DNA of 64,000 nt from Kappaphycus alvarezii (lineage: Eukaryota; Rhodophyta; Florideophyceae; Gigartinales; Solieriaceae), in NCBI GenBank assembly GCA_002205965.3, contig NADL03000063.1, forward strand, positions 248,001 to 312,000. Direction: 5' to 3'. Both the position numbers and the translations under genes were made by a program. This document shows, in pieces, positions 12,401 to 24,854 of the stretch. Under the pieces are notes generated by a model. The model was not told where the DNA came from. It worked only from the letters and a program-made list of their open reading frames with translations, and did not search any database. Position 1 is the first letter of the stretch. Every line of letters begins with the position of its first letter.

Positions 12401-13150
12401 TATGCGGCAAAACGGTCTAGGCAACTGACTGTATTAGAAACATTGCGTACTTTGCTAATGAGAAACTCGAGTAAACGGCTCCTCGTTTTCACATCCCGTT
12501 CTGGACCCTTCCAACATCGGGTCTTGGTCTTGGGACATAGACTATCCCATCTCAAGCTCAATTCTACGGGGATGGAGCAGCGACTACTCACCACTAGAGG
12601 ATATGGACCCCTTCCTACATCGCAATGATTATCTGTGTGCTAGGAGCCCTTGGAACTGTGCGATTCAAGTTCTCAGCCACGTTAGGGCCGCTGCGAAAGT
12701 GGTGGTCAGTAACGATCCTAATATTTCCATATCCAACCATGCGTCCCCACAGTTCGTTTATTGTAGAGATTTGGGGCCTGAGCGCCACGATGAGCTGGGC
12801 GTATAACTTCAATGTGTTCACTCTATGGCTCCCGAAGGAGTTGAGCATCTGTTCAAGTTTAACCCGGCACATTTAAATTGGGGTCAGCGCACACTGCGGC
12901 CAACAGTTGAGGTCTCTCGCTCTAAACAGTGGCGAGCTGCTGGCGCATAACAAAACAGTAATAGCATCATTCCAGATCAGATACAATATCCTCCCCAAAT
13001 GATACGTATCGAATTCCTAACGATATTATGTATCGGCTAATTCCCCAAGTTACATGTTGGATGCCTGTAGTGCTTGTTTTCTGTTTACTCTCCTTTCTGC
13101 GGCGAAGCGTAACCTACCCTCTCTTTCCTCCACATCCCGGCAGCAGTGCT
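9451..13150. other. 3.7-kb gene-poor stretch
   Basis: No convincing coding sequence or RNA gene. Two short clusters of the TACAGTAC/GTACTGTA motif occur (10198-10242 and about 10465-10486). The remainder is mixed-composition DNA with only scattered short frames. Confidence 0.45.
10198..10242. repeat. TACTG/TACAG microsatellite-like cluster
   Basis: Overlapping copies of TACTG and its complement, including GTACTGTACTGTACTGTACA. The same motif recurs at several other places in the window and matches the outer bases of the Tc1/mariner element at 42.4-44.0 kb. Confidence 0.7.
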
Positions 13151-13180
13151 GCAGCAGTGGAGGAAGAAACCCCTACAGAA

Positions 13181-13211
13181 GGACGAGAGTGCTGCGGCAG
13201 CACTCTCGTCC
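13181..13211. repeat. perfect 15-bp inverted repeat with 1-bp spacer
   Basis: GGACGAGAGTGCTGC at 13181-13195 is followed by one G and then its exact reverse complement at 13197-13211. The symmetry continues imperfectly outward (CCCCTA at 13170-13175 against TAGGGG at 13214-13219). It would fold into a strong stem with almost no loop. It could be a mobile-element end-to-end junction or a transcription stop; nothing nearby decides this. Confidence 0.8.
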
Positions 13212-13359
13212 TATAGGGGCTGTCGGTCCGGGGTTTCTACGCGTGTACTGTGCCCGTACAGTGTACATTAACACTGCACACTATACGAGTGTACAGTGGT
13301 ACTGTATACTATACCAGCGAACAGGTCCAATCAGAAAGCGCTGGGAGTCGCACGACACG

Positions 13360-13396
13360 CACCCCCATAGATACTCAATGAAGTAAAGTTTCACAC
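13360..13396 (+). repeat. isolated family A LINE 3' tail
   Basis: The stretch containing CATAGATACTCAATGAAGTA matches the terminal motif of the family A LINE copies (ATAGATACTCAGTAAAGTAA at 890; GTAGATACTGAATGCATTAA at 33272). Almost no coding part is attached. It is an extremely truncated LINE insertion or a SINE borrowing the same tail. Confidence 0.5.
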
Positions 13397-13558
13397 TCAC
13401 TGTGGGCCACGGGCGCCACACCAGAAATAACAGACTCCAGCTCCCACCCCCCCACACACATAGGGAGCCCTCTTGTCTACTCTCTCCCCGTCCCACTCCC
13501 GGACCACGTCCTCTACCCCTCTTGTCAGCACCAGTCCACAACCATCTCCCCAACCTCC

Positions 13559-13680
13559 GTCGGGCGAACCACCGAGGTGCTGGTAAACAGCCGGTATACG
13601 CCCAACGTACAACCACTTCTCCGGGCGAACGACCGAAGTGCTGATAAAAAGCCGGTATATATATGGAGGTACAACCTCCT
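13559..13680 (+). repeat. two-copy direct repeat of about 60 bp ending in a TATA-like stretch
   Basis: The unit CGGGCGAACCACCGAGGTGC ... AGCCGGTATA appears twice (13560-13602 and 13622-13660) with a few substitutions. The second copy ends in GGTATATATATGG. About 150 bases later an ATG (13820) opens the next candidate reading frame, so this may be a promoter region (inference). Confidence 0.6.
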
Positions 13681-13819
13681 CCATCGTTCATGAACCATTT
13701 TTCTTCTTCCCACGTCCCCAATTTCTCAAAAACTCTTCGTATCTCTCTCTTCTCCTCTCGGCACATCCTCATCTGCTCAAAAATCATTCGCGACTCCTTT
13801 TTTCCTTTCTCAACACGAC

Positions 13820-14588
13820 AATGGCTCACAACAAGCAACCCGCTCGCTTGAGCACTGTGGTTCTTCGCCTCGCAAAAGTATTGCCACTGAGGCGGGGCAG
13901 GTCGCCCGTGGCCCGAAGGGAACCCCTCTAGTAGCACTGGCGAGCCTAACGTGCCTTTTATCGGAACGGTCGGACACCAATAAGGTGCTATTCATTAGTG
14001 GGGAGGGGCGAAACGCCTTCGTCATACACACTGATTCTTGCGGAATACATCCGTACCGAGTTTCGCGTCAGGAGTTCTTTGATCTCTTTGAAACTCTCAT
14101 TACAGACTACGTAATTCACTACGTCGGTGAAGAGGTCACGCATGAGGGCGCTTTCCAACTCGGTTTCACAGAATCTCAACACGATCGGGGCGTTTATGAT
14201 GAGGTCCGAGAAGGATAGCGGATCATCAGTAAGATTCGCTGGGACGATGACACCAAAAAGTATCGAGCAGTCGAATCGGAAACTGGAGAGGAGCATTCGG
14301 TTTTGCTCTACACTCTCTCATTTTCCGGTCCCCGAGAGTCAGTTGGTCACTATATCTCTCGTCAAGCCAGGTTCTCCTTGGGGTGCGAATGTCGACCCAG
14401 TGCTATGTCGAGCGTCCAAATGTGGTGCCAATCTCATCCCAGTCGTCGTATCCAGATTTCCTCGGTTCTTTCAAGGGATCCACGTGCTTCTCGCGATTCT
14501 TTCTTGACATCTCCGCACACCGATGTGGTATTTCGTGAGAAAACCGACCTATGCATTGGTTTCTCGATCTCCAACGTCCTCTGACAGC
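13820..14588 (+). CDS. unidentified protein, possibly frame-broken
   Basis: An ATG at 13820 lies about 150 bases downstream of a TATA-like run and opens a basic N-terminus. A neighbouring frame then stays open from before 13870 to 14215 (VLFISGEGRNAFVIH, then FFDLFETLITDYVIHYVGEE). A third frame continues at 14303-14584. I do not recognise a family. The middle piece has a normal amino-acid balance with hydrophobic helices, which is why I keep it. A gag or other protein of a degraded retroelement is as likely as a host gene. The 142-bp tandem repeat starts 267 bases after it ends. Confidence 0.3.
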
Positions 14589-14854
14589 AATGTGTTCCTT
14601 CCGTTGCCAGAGAGTGGTTGGAGTACTATGAAAATGATCAAGCTTTGAAAGCCGATTTCACGCGTAATGGTCGCATTAGAAGTTCGAGGGAGGCTCAAGA
14701 GCATGCGCCTTCGTTCATTCTTCATCAAGTCGTTTGTCTCAAATGGGCCAAAAGGGACTTTGGCCCTTCTTAGTAGGGTTTACGTTATGGGGATCCAGAG
14801 TTCTCGTGTGTTCCATCACTGTGTCACGATGAATACTGAGACCGGCTAGATGTA

Positions 14855-15130
14855 GGATCCGTGCAAGTGTTTTGGTTTGTAACTCTCTTCTCAAGCTTTT
14901 CGCGAATATGTTGGCGATAATTCTTCATTCCTATCCGTTCTAGAGGTCAGAAAAGCGGTAGTCTCAACTACAGGAATGCGCAGGAAGCGCATTATGGGAT
15001 CCGTGCGAGCGTTTTGCTTTGTAAATATCTCTGCGCAGGTATCGGCGATGGTTTTTATTAATTTACATTCTACAGGTCAGGAAAGCGGTGCTCGCGACTG
15101 CAGGAAAGCGTAGGAAGCGGCGTCCTGGTC
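14855..15130 (+). repeat. tandem repeat, two diverged copies of a 142-bp unit
   Basis: GGATCCGTGCAAGTGTTTTG at 14855 recurs as GGATCCGTGCGAGCGTTTTG at 14997. The downstream order is the same in both: TTTGTAA, ATCTCT-like run, GGCGAT, then CTA(C/G)AGGTCAG(A/G)AAAGCGG and CAGGAA(T/A)GCG(C/T)AGGAAGCG. The copies differ by scattered substitutions, so the duplication is not recent. No coding role is seen. Confidence 0.8.
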
Positions 15131-18100
15131 GTAACTTCTTGTCAGACCGGAAGTGCAAGCTAAAGATGAGGGAAAAACAGGATAGAAGCAGCGCCGCTCC
15201 CTAGGTACTCAAGATTCAAGACTTCACTTTCAATTGTTACGATTTTTCTCCATGTTTTCTTAGTACGTCGGCTTCTATGATGAATTATTCTCTATCATTT
15301 CTCTTAAAACTACTTAGCTCCCGCTTCTAATCCCCTTGCTTTGTTGAAATTATGGGTTTCCCCAACCGCCTGCCATTTTATTTAGACAACTGAAATTTTC
15401 AAGAACTTGCTAAATTGCATAAAGTAAATATTTTGAGAAAAATAGCCTCCATAGTACCGAATAATCGGATTTATTATGTATATAAACAGCCCATATTGTA
15501 GTCGAGTAATTATAATTACACTTCTGGAGCCAGAAGATGAACCATGTGGCCCTGGTTGGTACCATGCGTAATTAAAATCACACTTACAATGCTGGCCACA
15601 AATGTGAACAGTAAAGGTATAGTTTGAACTAAGTTTGTTTCAAGGGTGTCAATCATTGTTCTTTTGCTCACTTATTAAACAAAATTACCTCGCTGAATTT
15701 GTGAATCGTTCATATATAGGGGCTAAGGCCGCGAATTTATAATAGCGACACCTCTCAAAATTATCGTTAGAGGACAAAAAATGATCTTTTTCGATAATTT
15801 TTCTTTTGAACCTAGGTCTCGAGTATCTTAAAGGGTTTACAGAGATGAAAAAATTGCTTACGGAATTGTACCTGTTATGAATAAAATTAAATTACTGAGG
15901 CGGATTAGAATAGCACCAATACCTTTTCATAGCAAAAAAGGACAAGGAGATGTCTTCCATGATATATAAACGACTTGAGTTACCTGTATAGGAAACAATA
16001 GCCCCAAACAAAGAAACTCAGACACGAAAATAGGGAAGGGAAGGCAGTTGGACGAAAAAGAAACAGGTGCAATTAGCACCTTAAAAGGATGGAATCTGAA
16101 CAACCATGCTATCGCTAAGCGCATTAAAGGGGAAAACAATACAAACTACGGGATTCTGAAGGATCAAACAAGGTATAGAAAAATATGAAGTACAATAAAA
16201 AATGACTCCTACGGCACTCAGATCATTGTTGAGATCAACATCAAATACAAGAACCTTGGTTTCTCAATTGAAACAGACTTCACCTTGCCCATCGGAAAAC
16301 GTCGAATTCTGCCGTAAATTTCTAAATAAGAGCAATTAGTATTCCAAAAAGTCAAGAAAGAACCGATGTTGACTGCAGAGCCCAACAAAAAACTGCATGA
16401 AGCGGGCCAGAGCCCACCACGACAAATCAGCTCAATAATAGAGACGTATCGTGTTGTATGGTGAGAATAAGTTCAATCTCAATGTTTCAGACTGGTTGAT
16501 ACATTATTGGAACGATAAAAGGAGGAATAATTGGAACGATAAAAGGAGAAATAATGTTGTTTTGTCGAAGCTAGTGGTTAGGGGTGGAATAGTAATGGCT
16601 GCGCGCTGTTTCTCTGCGTATAATTTTCAGACTTGGCCCTTCTACATGGAAATAAAGACTCTATCAAGTACCGCGCCACAATAGAGGACAATTTGTTTCC
16701 CTAAAACGATGATTAAATGCCTCCTGGCTAGACTTCAATGCAAGAAAATGCGTCAATTTACACATCACACGTGTCGCGTGAATGTTTGCTAAAATCAATT
16801 TGAGCCGTGTAATCGTATGGCCAGCGAGATAACCAGACTTTAATCGGATTTGTATTGCCTGGGACACCCTTGGGATTGTAGTTAATAATTGGTAGTTCAT
16901 CACGGTTGAAGATCTAGAAAATATTGTGCTGGCTGAGAGGTCAAAAATTGGAACAAAAAATTGTTCAAAAAGTTCTTGAATGCATTTAAAAGCGCTGTAC
17001 ACAGGTTTTGGGTAGGCAGGGAGCGAAAAAGAGTACTGGTTTTTTCAAATGAATTTGTTATTGTGATTGATGATTAAACGTTCTAGTGCCATTCTAATTT
17101 CGTGCTCGGAAATTTTTGAGGTATTTTTTCTGTACTGGCAATAAGAATGAATCTCATACCTTTTACTTGGTTTCATATTTAGCTTACCTTTAATAATAAA
17201 AATCAGTTAAATTTGCAAAACAAGTCAACCTGCACATGGATATCCATGGGTGGTGATATTCTAGTTTCTCGCACAGTAATACCGAGTAGTGCCCGCCTAT
17301 CTTTGACACAAGCTGAAACACCTCTGCATTACATCCAAAAAGAATAAAAGCGGAGTTTTTTTGACAATAATGATTCATATTGACGATTAAGTTAAAACAA
17401 AATAGGTTCACGATATTCTTTCCAATGGTTTTTTCGCTGACCGAAAATAATCCAAATATCGGCTTAACCCTATTTTTTCATGAATTCTACCTGAGGCTGT
17501 GCGCTGAGTACATAAGAAGTTCCTTGAAGTAGCAGTTACCGTTAAATGAAGACTCAAAACAGTAGATAAACGCAATAAAGAGTATATATCAATCTAATCG
17601 AGGAGTGGATATTTTTGAAATCTAGAAAACACGAAAAAATCATGTCTTGCGGCTAAAATTTCACTTTAGAGGAAATGATAATATAAGAGCGTATCTTGTG
17701 ACCGAATTAACCCTGTTGCAGAGGGCAAGAGGTCCAAAAAACAGTCGTCCATAAATTTATCAGGTTGAGAAATGAGTACGAGTCCAATCTATGCCCGAGC
17801 ATACTGTACATACCATTTTACTAGTGCGGAAAGCCAAAAAAATAAAGTCTGCAAAAAAAATCATGGATATTAGAGTTGCCCAGAAAGAAGACCAAAGCGT
17901 GTAACGTGCTAAAAAAGTGGCTTCTAACGCTTCTTTAGACTTAAAACCCCGCTCTATACATTACTAAGGATCATATAAACAATATAATATCATTTGCAGA
18001 GCTTCATGTTGCTTAAATAATTATTCTTTGGCATAATTTCATTTTAAGTGCCAAAAAAGTTCATTTTTGGTGGACTCTATGTCTTTGCGGGCTTTTGGAA

Positions 18101-21100
18101 CTATTCTGAGATGTATAAACACATCTTTTCGTCAAGACAGAATTGGAGTTGGTCAGTTATGGTCAACAGTGTATTCTATATTTCCGGAAAGACCCATGTC
18201 GCCCTCCTTACGGATGTTGAGAAGGAAAAAATTATAAACACATACTAAAATACATTTTTTTGTACTTTGAGGAGGAACCTAACGACTCATATTGGGCATT
18301 TCAGAAAGGAAGGCATACGTTCATACTTCTAATGATATAATGTAGGGCGTTGTGATAGAAGTTTCACCGTTATTGGGTGTTCTTCAGAACGTCCGGACCT
18401 CAAAATAAAAGGGAACTGATGCGCAATAATGTCGAGAGAAATGTATATTGATAAGCTCCTATATGCCAATCTTCAAGAGCTAATCTAAAAAATTCATCAA
18501 TTATGGGTCAGTGCTGAAACAAGTGTCTCGGTCAATCTTTTTGATTTTCTTCCAAACCTGCTTCAAGGGGCTTGACTGTGAAGGGAGGGCGTAATAGGTA
18601 CTAGAACTTAAATAGTTCTTTCTGTTAAGTTAGTTTTGTACTTGGTGTAAGAACCCAAGGAGCCTCTCCGAATATGTTTTAAGTATCCACCATCCATAAA
18701 ACCCGTTTTCGTACTGTAAGAGCATGAAATTAAAAATAATTTGTTATTATATTTACAGAAATATATCTATAAACTCTGTTCCCTTGTACTTAGTGAGTTC
18801 GTGACACTATTTTTACGCAGTAAAGTTCCTGTTAACCAGTCATTCATTGAACCTTTCTTCGACGTCCCCAACTTCCTTGCTTTATCACCTAGAAATTCTC
18901 TTTCCATCCTACACTGGGTGCTACAGGACGCCGCTGCCTTGGCCTACTGGAAGGAAGATGAGCAAAATAACACTACTCTATCTTCTCAACACCACTTTTC
19001 TAAAACTCCGCATCGCGGACTGGTTTTCCGTCACAGAACCTCGGCTGCCTTCCCTGCAGCTAAAACAAGAAAAAACCCCACTACCGACACCGTTTCACAC
19101 TGAAAAGTAATGCTTCAGCAACAACTAGCTTCCCAATTCACACTCACAGTCTGCTGCTTACTAGCTACCACTTCTATAGACACCTAAATGGCTGATGCAT
19201 CCCCTTTTTTGGCTTCTGTGGGTCTTATCTCTGTTAAATGTTCAACAAATTATATGTGATACCAGCAGCCGGACGAGACGGCGATTTCGAGGTCCACCTC
19301 CTCATTACTGTAATCGAGCTTTGGCCAGAAAATATTCCCCTGCTACCACCAGCCACGTCCTAGTCGTGTGACTTCCGCCTCATCGCTAATTAATATCACC
19401 ATCGTATCCTCATTATAAAACTGCTACATGCGTCCAAGAGATATAACTCGGTCATGACATTCATATTGCCCACAAAGAAAAGGTTAGAGACTTCCAGCGC
19501 AAATATACCCTCTAACTCCTTAATTTTCCTAATTTCCCAGTGCCGCTTCCCAAAATCAGACCTCTAGCCTATCAAATTTGACCCTCTTAGTTCTACCAAC
19601 AAATGGGACCACTCGACTTTTTGATGTTTCTATCCCCACTTTTGCTCCCCCCACATCATCTACCCCGTGATTCCTATTATTTCGATGCCTGCAGCGGTAT
19701 CTCAACTACTCAATGACTCCGCCAGGTCTCCCGTGAAACTCTAAAAATCACTATGAATATAATGCTCCGAATAAACCTTCCAAAATAGTACGAACAGAAT
19801 AATCCCACAACTACTATGGAAAACATATGAGTTGGATACCTGTAAGGCTCAAGCCCTTCCTTCGCTCCCTTTAAGAAACACACTACATCTTTTCCCAATA
19901 CAAATCATCTTACGCATCGAAATATTTCCTTCCGTCCGCACCGACTTGCTCTTCCCAGGTCACATAGGACACCTTATTCTTCGTTTTTTTTTGCACTGGT
20001 TCTTGCGTGAATTGAGACTCGCATCTGTTCCTTGTCCTTCCCTATCCCAACTCTGACTCTTCTTTTTGCGCTCCACCAACCTTGTGCCCACGACATACAA
20101 ACGTCCGTGCTCTCCCCACCTCCACCAGGCTCTTTAACTGTACCTTGAACATGCCGATTCATGACCTATGTACACTCGCTTGCTCATTTGTGTTAAACAT
20201 CTTCTATATAGTACTCTAGTGCAATACACGGTCCATAAGTCTTCCTTCCTCCAAGGAAAATGAGTGTATTATATTGCAACAAATTTACACTCCACTTTTC
20301 TATTATATTCGCGCTAGCGAAGGATCTACCTTAATTTATCCTCTCTTTCAAGTTATTGTGTCGAGTTCCACCATCAAAATGTATCCATTATGCGTTTAAT
20401 GTAGCAATGATATTGGAGCTAGTGTAGAGTATCGCCGCACGCCTCATACAGTATACGTCAAAATACCCTCTAGTATCCCCAGCTCGGCACTAATATCACT
20501 CCTTCATGTGACAGCAATGAAAGGAGCAACGAAAGAAAGATGGCTTTGATCCCCGACTACTTGTGTTCGGAATGCTTCCTCGCTTCTTTTTCGTTATTTC
20601 ATCACTCCCAAACTAGACCTACTACCACTGGATTCCGCATTCAAGAGGCTCTTCTCGAAAACATACCTTCTTCCACCAGGCCAACCTCAAAACAGGTCAA
20701 GAAGTAATATTATATTGCGAAAAAGAGGACAAAAATGGTTTGAGCTTCATATAATATTGTGCAATGGCTGTAAAAATTCTTCATCGATAAAGATGAAACT
20801 AAAAGTAATTATCAGTAACTGAATTCCACTCGTATATCGCGGAACTTGGATCATATCTATAGTTGAAAAAGTCGCTTTGATCCTAAATTCAATATTACAA
20901 TCCCTAATAGATTCATCTCCGCAGACCTCTCCTGTCTACCTCCCTGCAACTACCCATCCTAAGTGTCCCGGAAGAAATTTCCTATTATACATAAGGAGAC
21001 CCAGGGCCCCCTGGTGCAAAGCTGGAAGGCAGGTTCAAATTTAGTACTTCCCGATTGGAATTTTCAAGTTAAAATTACTAATGTCCAGTTTGTTTTAACA

Positions 21101-23300
21101 GGTGAAAACTTTGAAACTTACCTATGAAAATGAGACAGTCATCTTAAACGCTCTCTTTGTTGCACAAGGACGCCATCATAAAGATAAAAAATCCTTGTTC
21201 ATGATACATAAACTTTAAAAAATACTAGTACAGATCCTAGACGAATCATAAATATCGCAATTAGAGTAACAATCTAAAAAATTGTTTCCTTCAGTCGTCC
21301 AAATATGTTCTCAAAAATTTCCATTCACGACTACCCTACGGCTCCGAATACTAAATGAAAGCATTTGAAACTACTAAAGTAACTATGCGGCCTGTCAAAT
21401 GCTGCAGATCAAATCATTTGAACCATGAGTGCAAACGTCAAAAAAATCATAATAATAACCGTATTTGAGTGAAATGACAATATTTTCCTCGACGAATGAA
21501 ATGACAATATTTTCCTCGACGAATGCTGTAAGACTACAGGTACTTTTAGGAGACTATTTTAACTAAAAATTGTTCTGTATTAATGAAGCCTTCCTTAGTC
21601 TTCCATAAAAAATGATCGACAAATTTGTTGCAAGAGAGCCTAAATTGTTTAAATATGCATTTCGCATTTGTTCGCACCTCCAGCAATCCTCGTCGTGTCA
21701 TCATTTCTCAAATTTCGAAAATAAGCAATCTATTCTCACGTTTTAATGAATCATTGCTGGTATATTACTTCTCTATTCATGCCATGGGATCGGGAGAGAC
21801 ACGAAATTGTACACATATTTGCTTTATGCTCGCATTAGGCACTTAAGACACCGAAAATCATCTTACTTCAGAAAAAATTCTTAGTTTGAAAAAAAGTTGC
21901 CCGTATCCAGAAAAAATCCCATATAATCTTTCATACTTACCCTCCAGTGTCCAATATCTTGGTATTACTATATTCTCATATGTAGCTTTCCCAGTAAAAG
22001 AAAAATTCACATCACAGTCCGAATACATAATCTTGCTTGTCGATGCCTCAAAAATGTCTTTTTCTACTAAAAATATAGTAAAATGAATCATAGTCATGCC
22101 CATTTTGTCCTTGTGGTCTAATTTTTAACTTTTTATGGAAGTGAGTTCGATTTTTTGTATATATTTTGAATTTATCTTTGGTTATTCTAACGAAGCAATT
22201 TACCTTTTCTACTGCTGAAAGACACCACACATCTATCTAAAGATAGTTGAGTAACCCAATTCGGCCGAAAAAGATACTCACATTAGATTTTCCTGCAGTA
22301 AAAGATGCCTATGATCGCTATAATATCCCCAAGTTACGTTTTTTCCACAGCCGCACATCAGCATGGCGCTTATATGGATGTTCAGGTATATTGTACATAA
22401 CTGGTTTGCCTAAAAACGCGAATAATCGATTTTTACAATAGTTCACTCACACTGTAAGCCGGAATACAGATGCGCCATGGCAATACATCTGCCTGTGAGC
22501 CGAAGACAAATATTTGTTTCTGGGTCACTCTGATTAGCTTTTACATTGGTATAGAGTAGCAGCTAGACTTGCAGTGGATTATTGTAGTCTAACGGGGTAA
22601 AGTTATAACTATGTTAGGAATATTCAGGTTGTGATACCTATTGCTTGTACTTGGGTGGAAAGGGATGGCTTAAAAAGGGTAATTTTATTTTATGAAATAT
22701 CTTTCCCGGTTTTGGTTCCTCTAAATAAGTAGAAATAGCCATTTAACTTGTACTGACATCCTTACCCTTTTACATTTTCCCAGATGCCAAGCGAGAACCA
22801 ATTAATTCTTATTTAGTCAGTTTCTTTACATAATTTTACTGCGAAGTCTCCAACAGTATATTGACGCAATATTCTGGTAAGAAATTCCTAAGAGTGCCAG
22901 CAGCTCCCTCTGCTTCCCAAAGAGCGCCATATTTGATCCTGTTGACTAATCTAATCTGGCATTTCTATGTTTCATGAATCACATATGTTGAATGGCCAGT
23001 CAGCCTAGAGAGTCAGCTCGTTGCAAGTTTATACTGACTTTGTAGCTTTACGAAAAACGTAAATAGCTTATTAGCCCTCACATTTTCTCATAAAAAATTA
23101 CTTTTTCGCCTTTGATTGGGCAGTTGGTTACATTTTTAAGATTATAACTATTTGATTTGCGAGTATCTTGATCAGAATACTGGGAGTGCTAACAATTTCA
23201 GATGATAGAATACAGGTTAAACTCAGAAACAGGTACTTAGTAGATTACGTAAATATGCCATGACAATGATATGACCACTCACACTCCACATATTTAAGAA
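15131..23300. other. 8-kb AT-rich gene desert
   Basis: This stretch is visibly richer in A and T than the flanks and has no frame resembling a protein. Frames rarely exceed 100 codons and have no family motif. It contains a 23-bp direct duplication around 16506-16552 (TGGAACGATAAAAGGAG(G/A)AATAAT twice), a perfect 27-bp tandem duplication at 21471-21524, and a pyrimidine-rich plus strand at about 19.2-20.2 kb. Old unrecognisable repeats are the likeliest content. Confidence 0.5.
21471..21524. repeat. perfect 27-bp tandem duplication
   Basis: The unit starting GAAATGACAATATTTTCCTC and ending GACGAAT occupies 21471-21497 and is repeated without change at 21498-21524. Perfect identity in otherwise featureless DNA points to a recent replication slip. 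Confidence 0.95.
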
Positions 23301-23599
23301 AGAATGACGCTTTAATGTTTGAAGACAAGTCTGCACTACACATGACCTCAGGTTCTGCTAGACGGACGACTCCGGGCAATGACTGAACCAATTTCCCACT
23401 CAAGCGAGAAAGGGACTGCACGAAAACTCCACCACGTGAACCGAGGATTCAGGAGGCTTAAAAAACTCCGACTGTAAGCACATATATTGGCTGTGAACCC
23501 TGTGCTGTCACTGAAAACCAAAAGTGCAGGGGAGCATGGGCTGTTTTGGAGGGTGCCGTTTGGAAAGCGCATATGCGCCTAAACTCAAACTCAACGTGA

Positions 23600-24560
23600 A
23601 ACAGGCTTATGATTGGCTACTGCAAATGCTCATATGCCAACGTGGTGCGTACAAGTGTTGTGGCTCTAGTGGGTTGTTCTGGCGTACACGTGTGTAGCTA
23701 GTACATATGGCTATGCTGTACAGTACGGCTGTGCAGTACAGAGTGGACAGGTATGTACGTGGACATACAGTACAGGTTGATGGGTGTTGATGCACTATGG
23801 TGATGAGTCAAGTACAGTGGTGGCGGTTACAGTAGTTGCGTGTATACATGTCGTTGCATGTGTAAGAGTTGTGTTGTGAATTTGGGGACGTGTAGTGATT
23901 GTGTGGTTACGTGCAGATGGTGAGTTAGTGCGTACACATGATGACGTGATGTAGTGTTGTGCACTGTTGTGCACTGTTAGTTGTAAGCTGGCATGAGTCT
24001 GTGCCAGTGTTACTATGTCATGTCTTGTGATGATTGGTAGTATTGAGTGTCTCGCTCAGATGGCTAGGGTTTAGTTAGAGTAAGAGTTGAGTGCGATTGT
24101 GGCGAAATAGTTCTATATAAGTTGCGACTTGAGCACCTCCAAGTAAAACCTGGCCAGAGCTGGCGAACTTCCTTTCATTCCCCCACCTTCCTTATCCAAC
24201 CTTCCCTTTCAGCTTCAACCTCTATCAACATAGGCTTACAGATAGAGACAGCGACGACAAAGGCGAGAATGCCGGACGAGCGAGCTTGAAGACAAGCCCA
24301 CAAGGCTGTTAAGACGACAACCCCTCGCATTCCGTCAAAATGACGGAACATTTGAGCGCGGTAAGGTACAGTGGACTTCGCAACCTTGTTCGAGTAGTAG
24401 AGCCATCCTTATACACCTTTCCCAGCTCCTCCCACGTGCGCTGGGGGCGTAGAGAGAGTACTTAAGTGATCGATTATAATATACCCTTCTGTGCTTTCCT
24501 TTTAAGAAGAACCTCCTTTACTGATATCGTCATGTCGTGGTAAAATCATACTTTTTACTG
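23600..24560 (+). other. GT-rich region with TACAGTAC motifs and a TATA-like site
   Basis: 23.69-23.78 kb carries several TACAGTAC/GTACAG copies. 23.8-24.1 kb is GT-rich on the plus strand with repeated TTGTGCACTGTTGTGCACTG. A TATA-like CTATATAAG lies at 24113-24121, followed by a pyrimidine-rich stretch. No frame after it is convincing; the first ATG (24270) is closed after a few codons. It could be the leader of the LINE at 24.9 kb or an old LTR. Confidence 0.25.
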
Positions 24561-24854
24561 TATTTTTCCATGTTTTTATACTCGGCTAGGTAGAACAACG
24601 ATACAAGACGCCCTTTTTCACGTTCCGTCCGTCTTTTTTGGATTTCAACCTGCTTCCCTTAGTCGATTTAGATCCGCATTTTTTGTCAACAGGAAGTTAA
24701 GAACATATCGGAGTTCGGCAGAGTAGCAGCCTGAAAAATCATTGATTTTCAAAAATATGATAAACGGATATCCTCACCTTTCAAAACCTCTCCTGGTTTC
24801 CTCGTCTTCTCGCCGCTCTCTTCCCCCGCTCTAACGCCCTCACGCCCTCATGCA

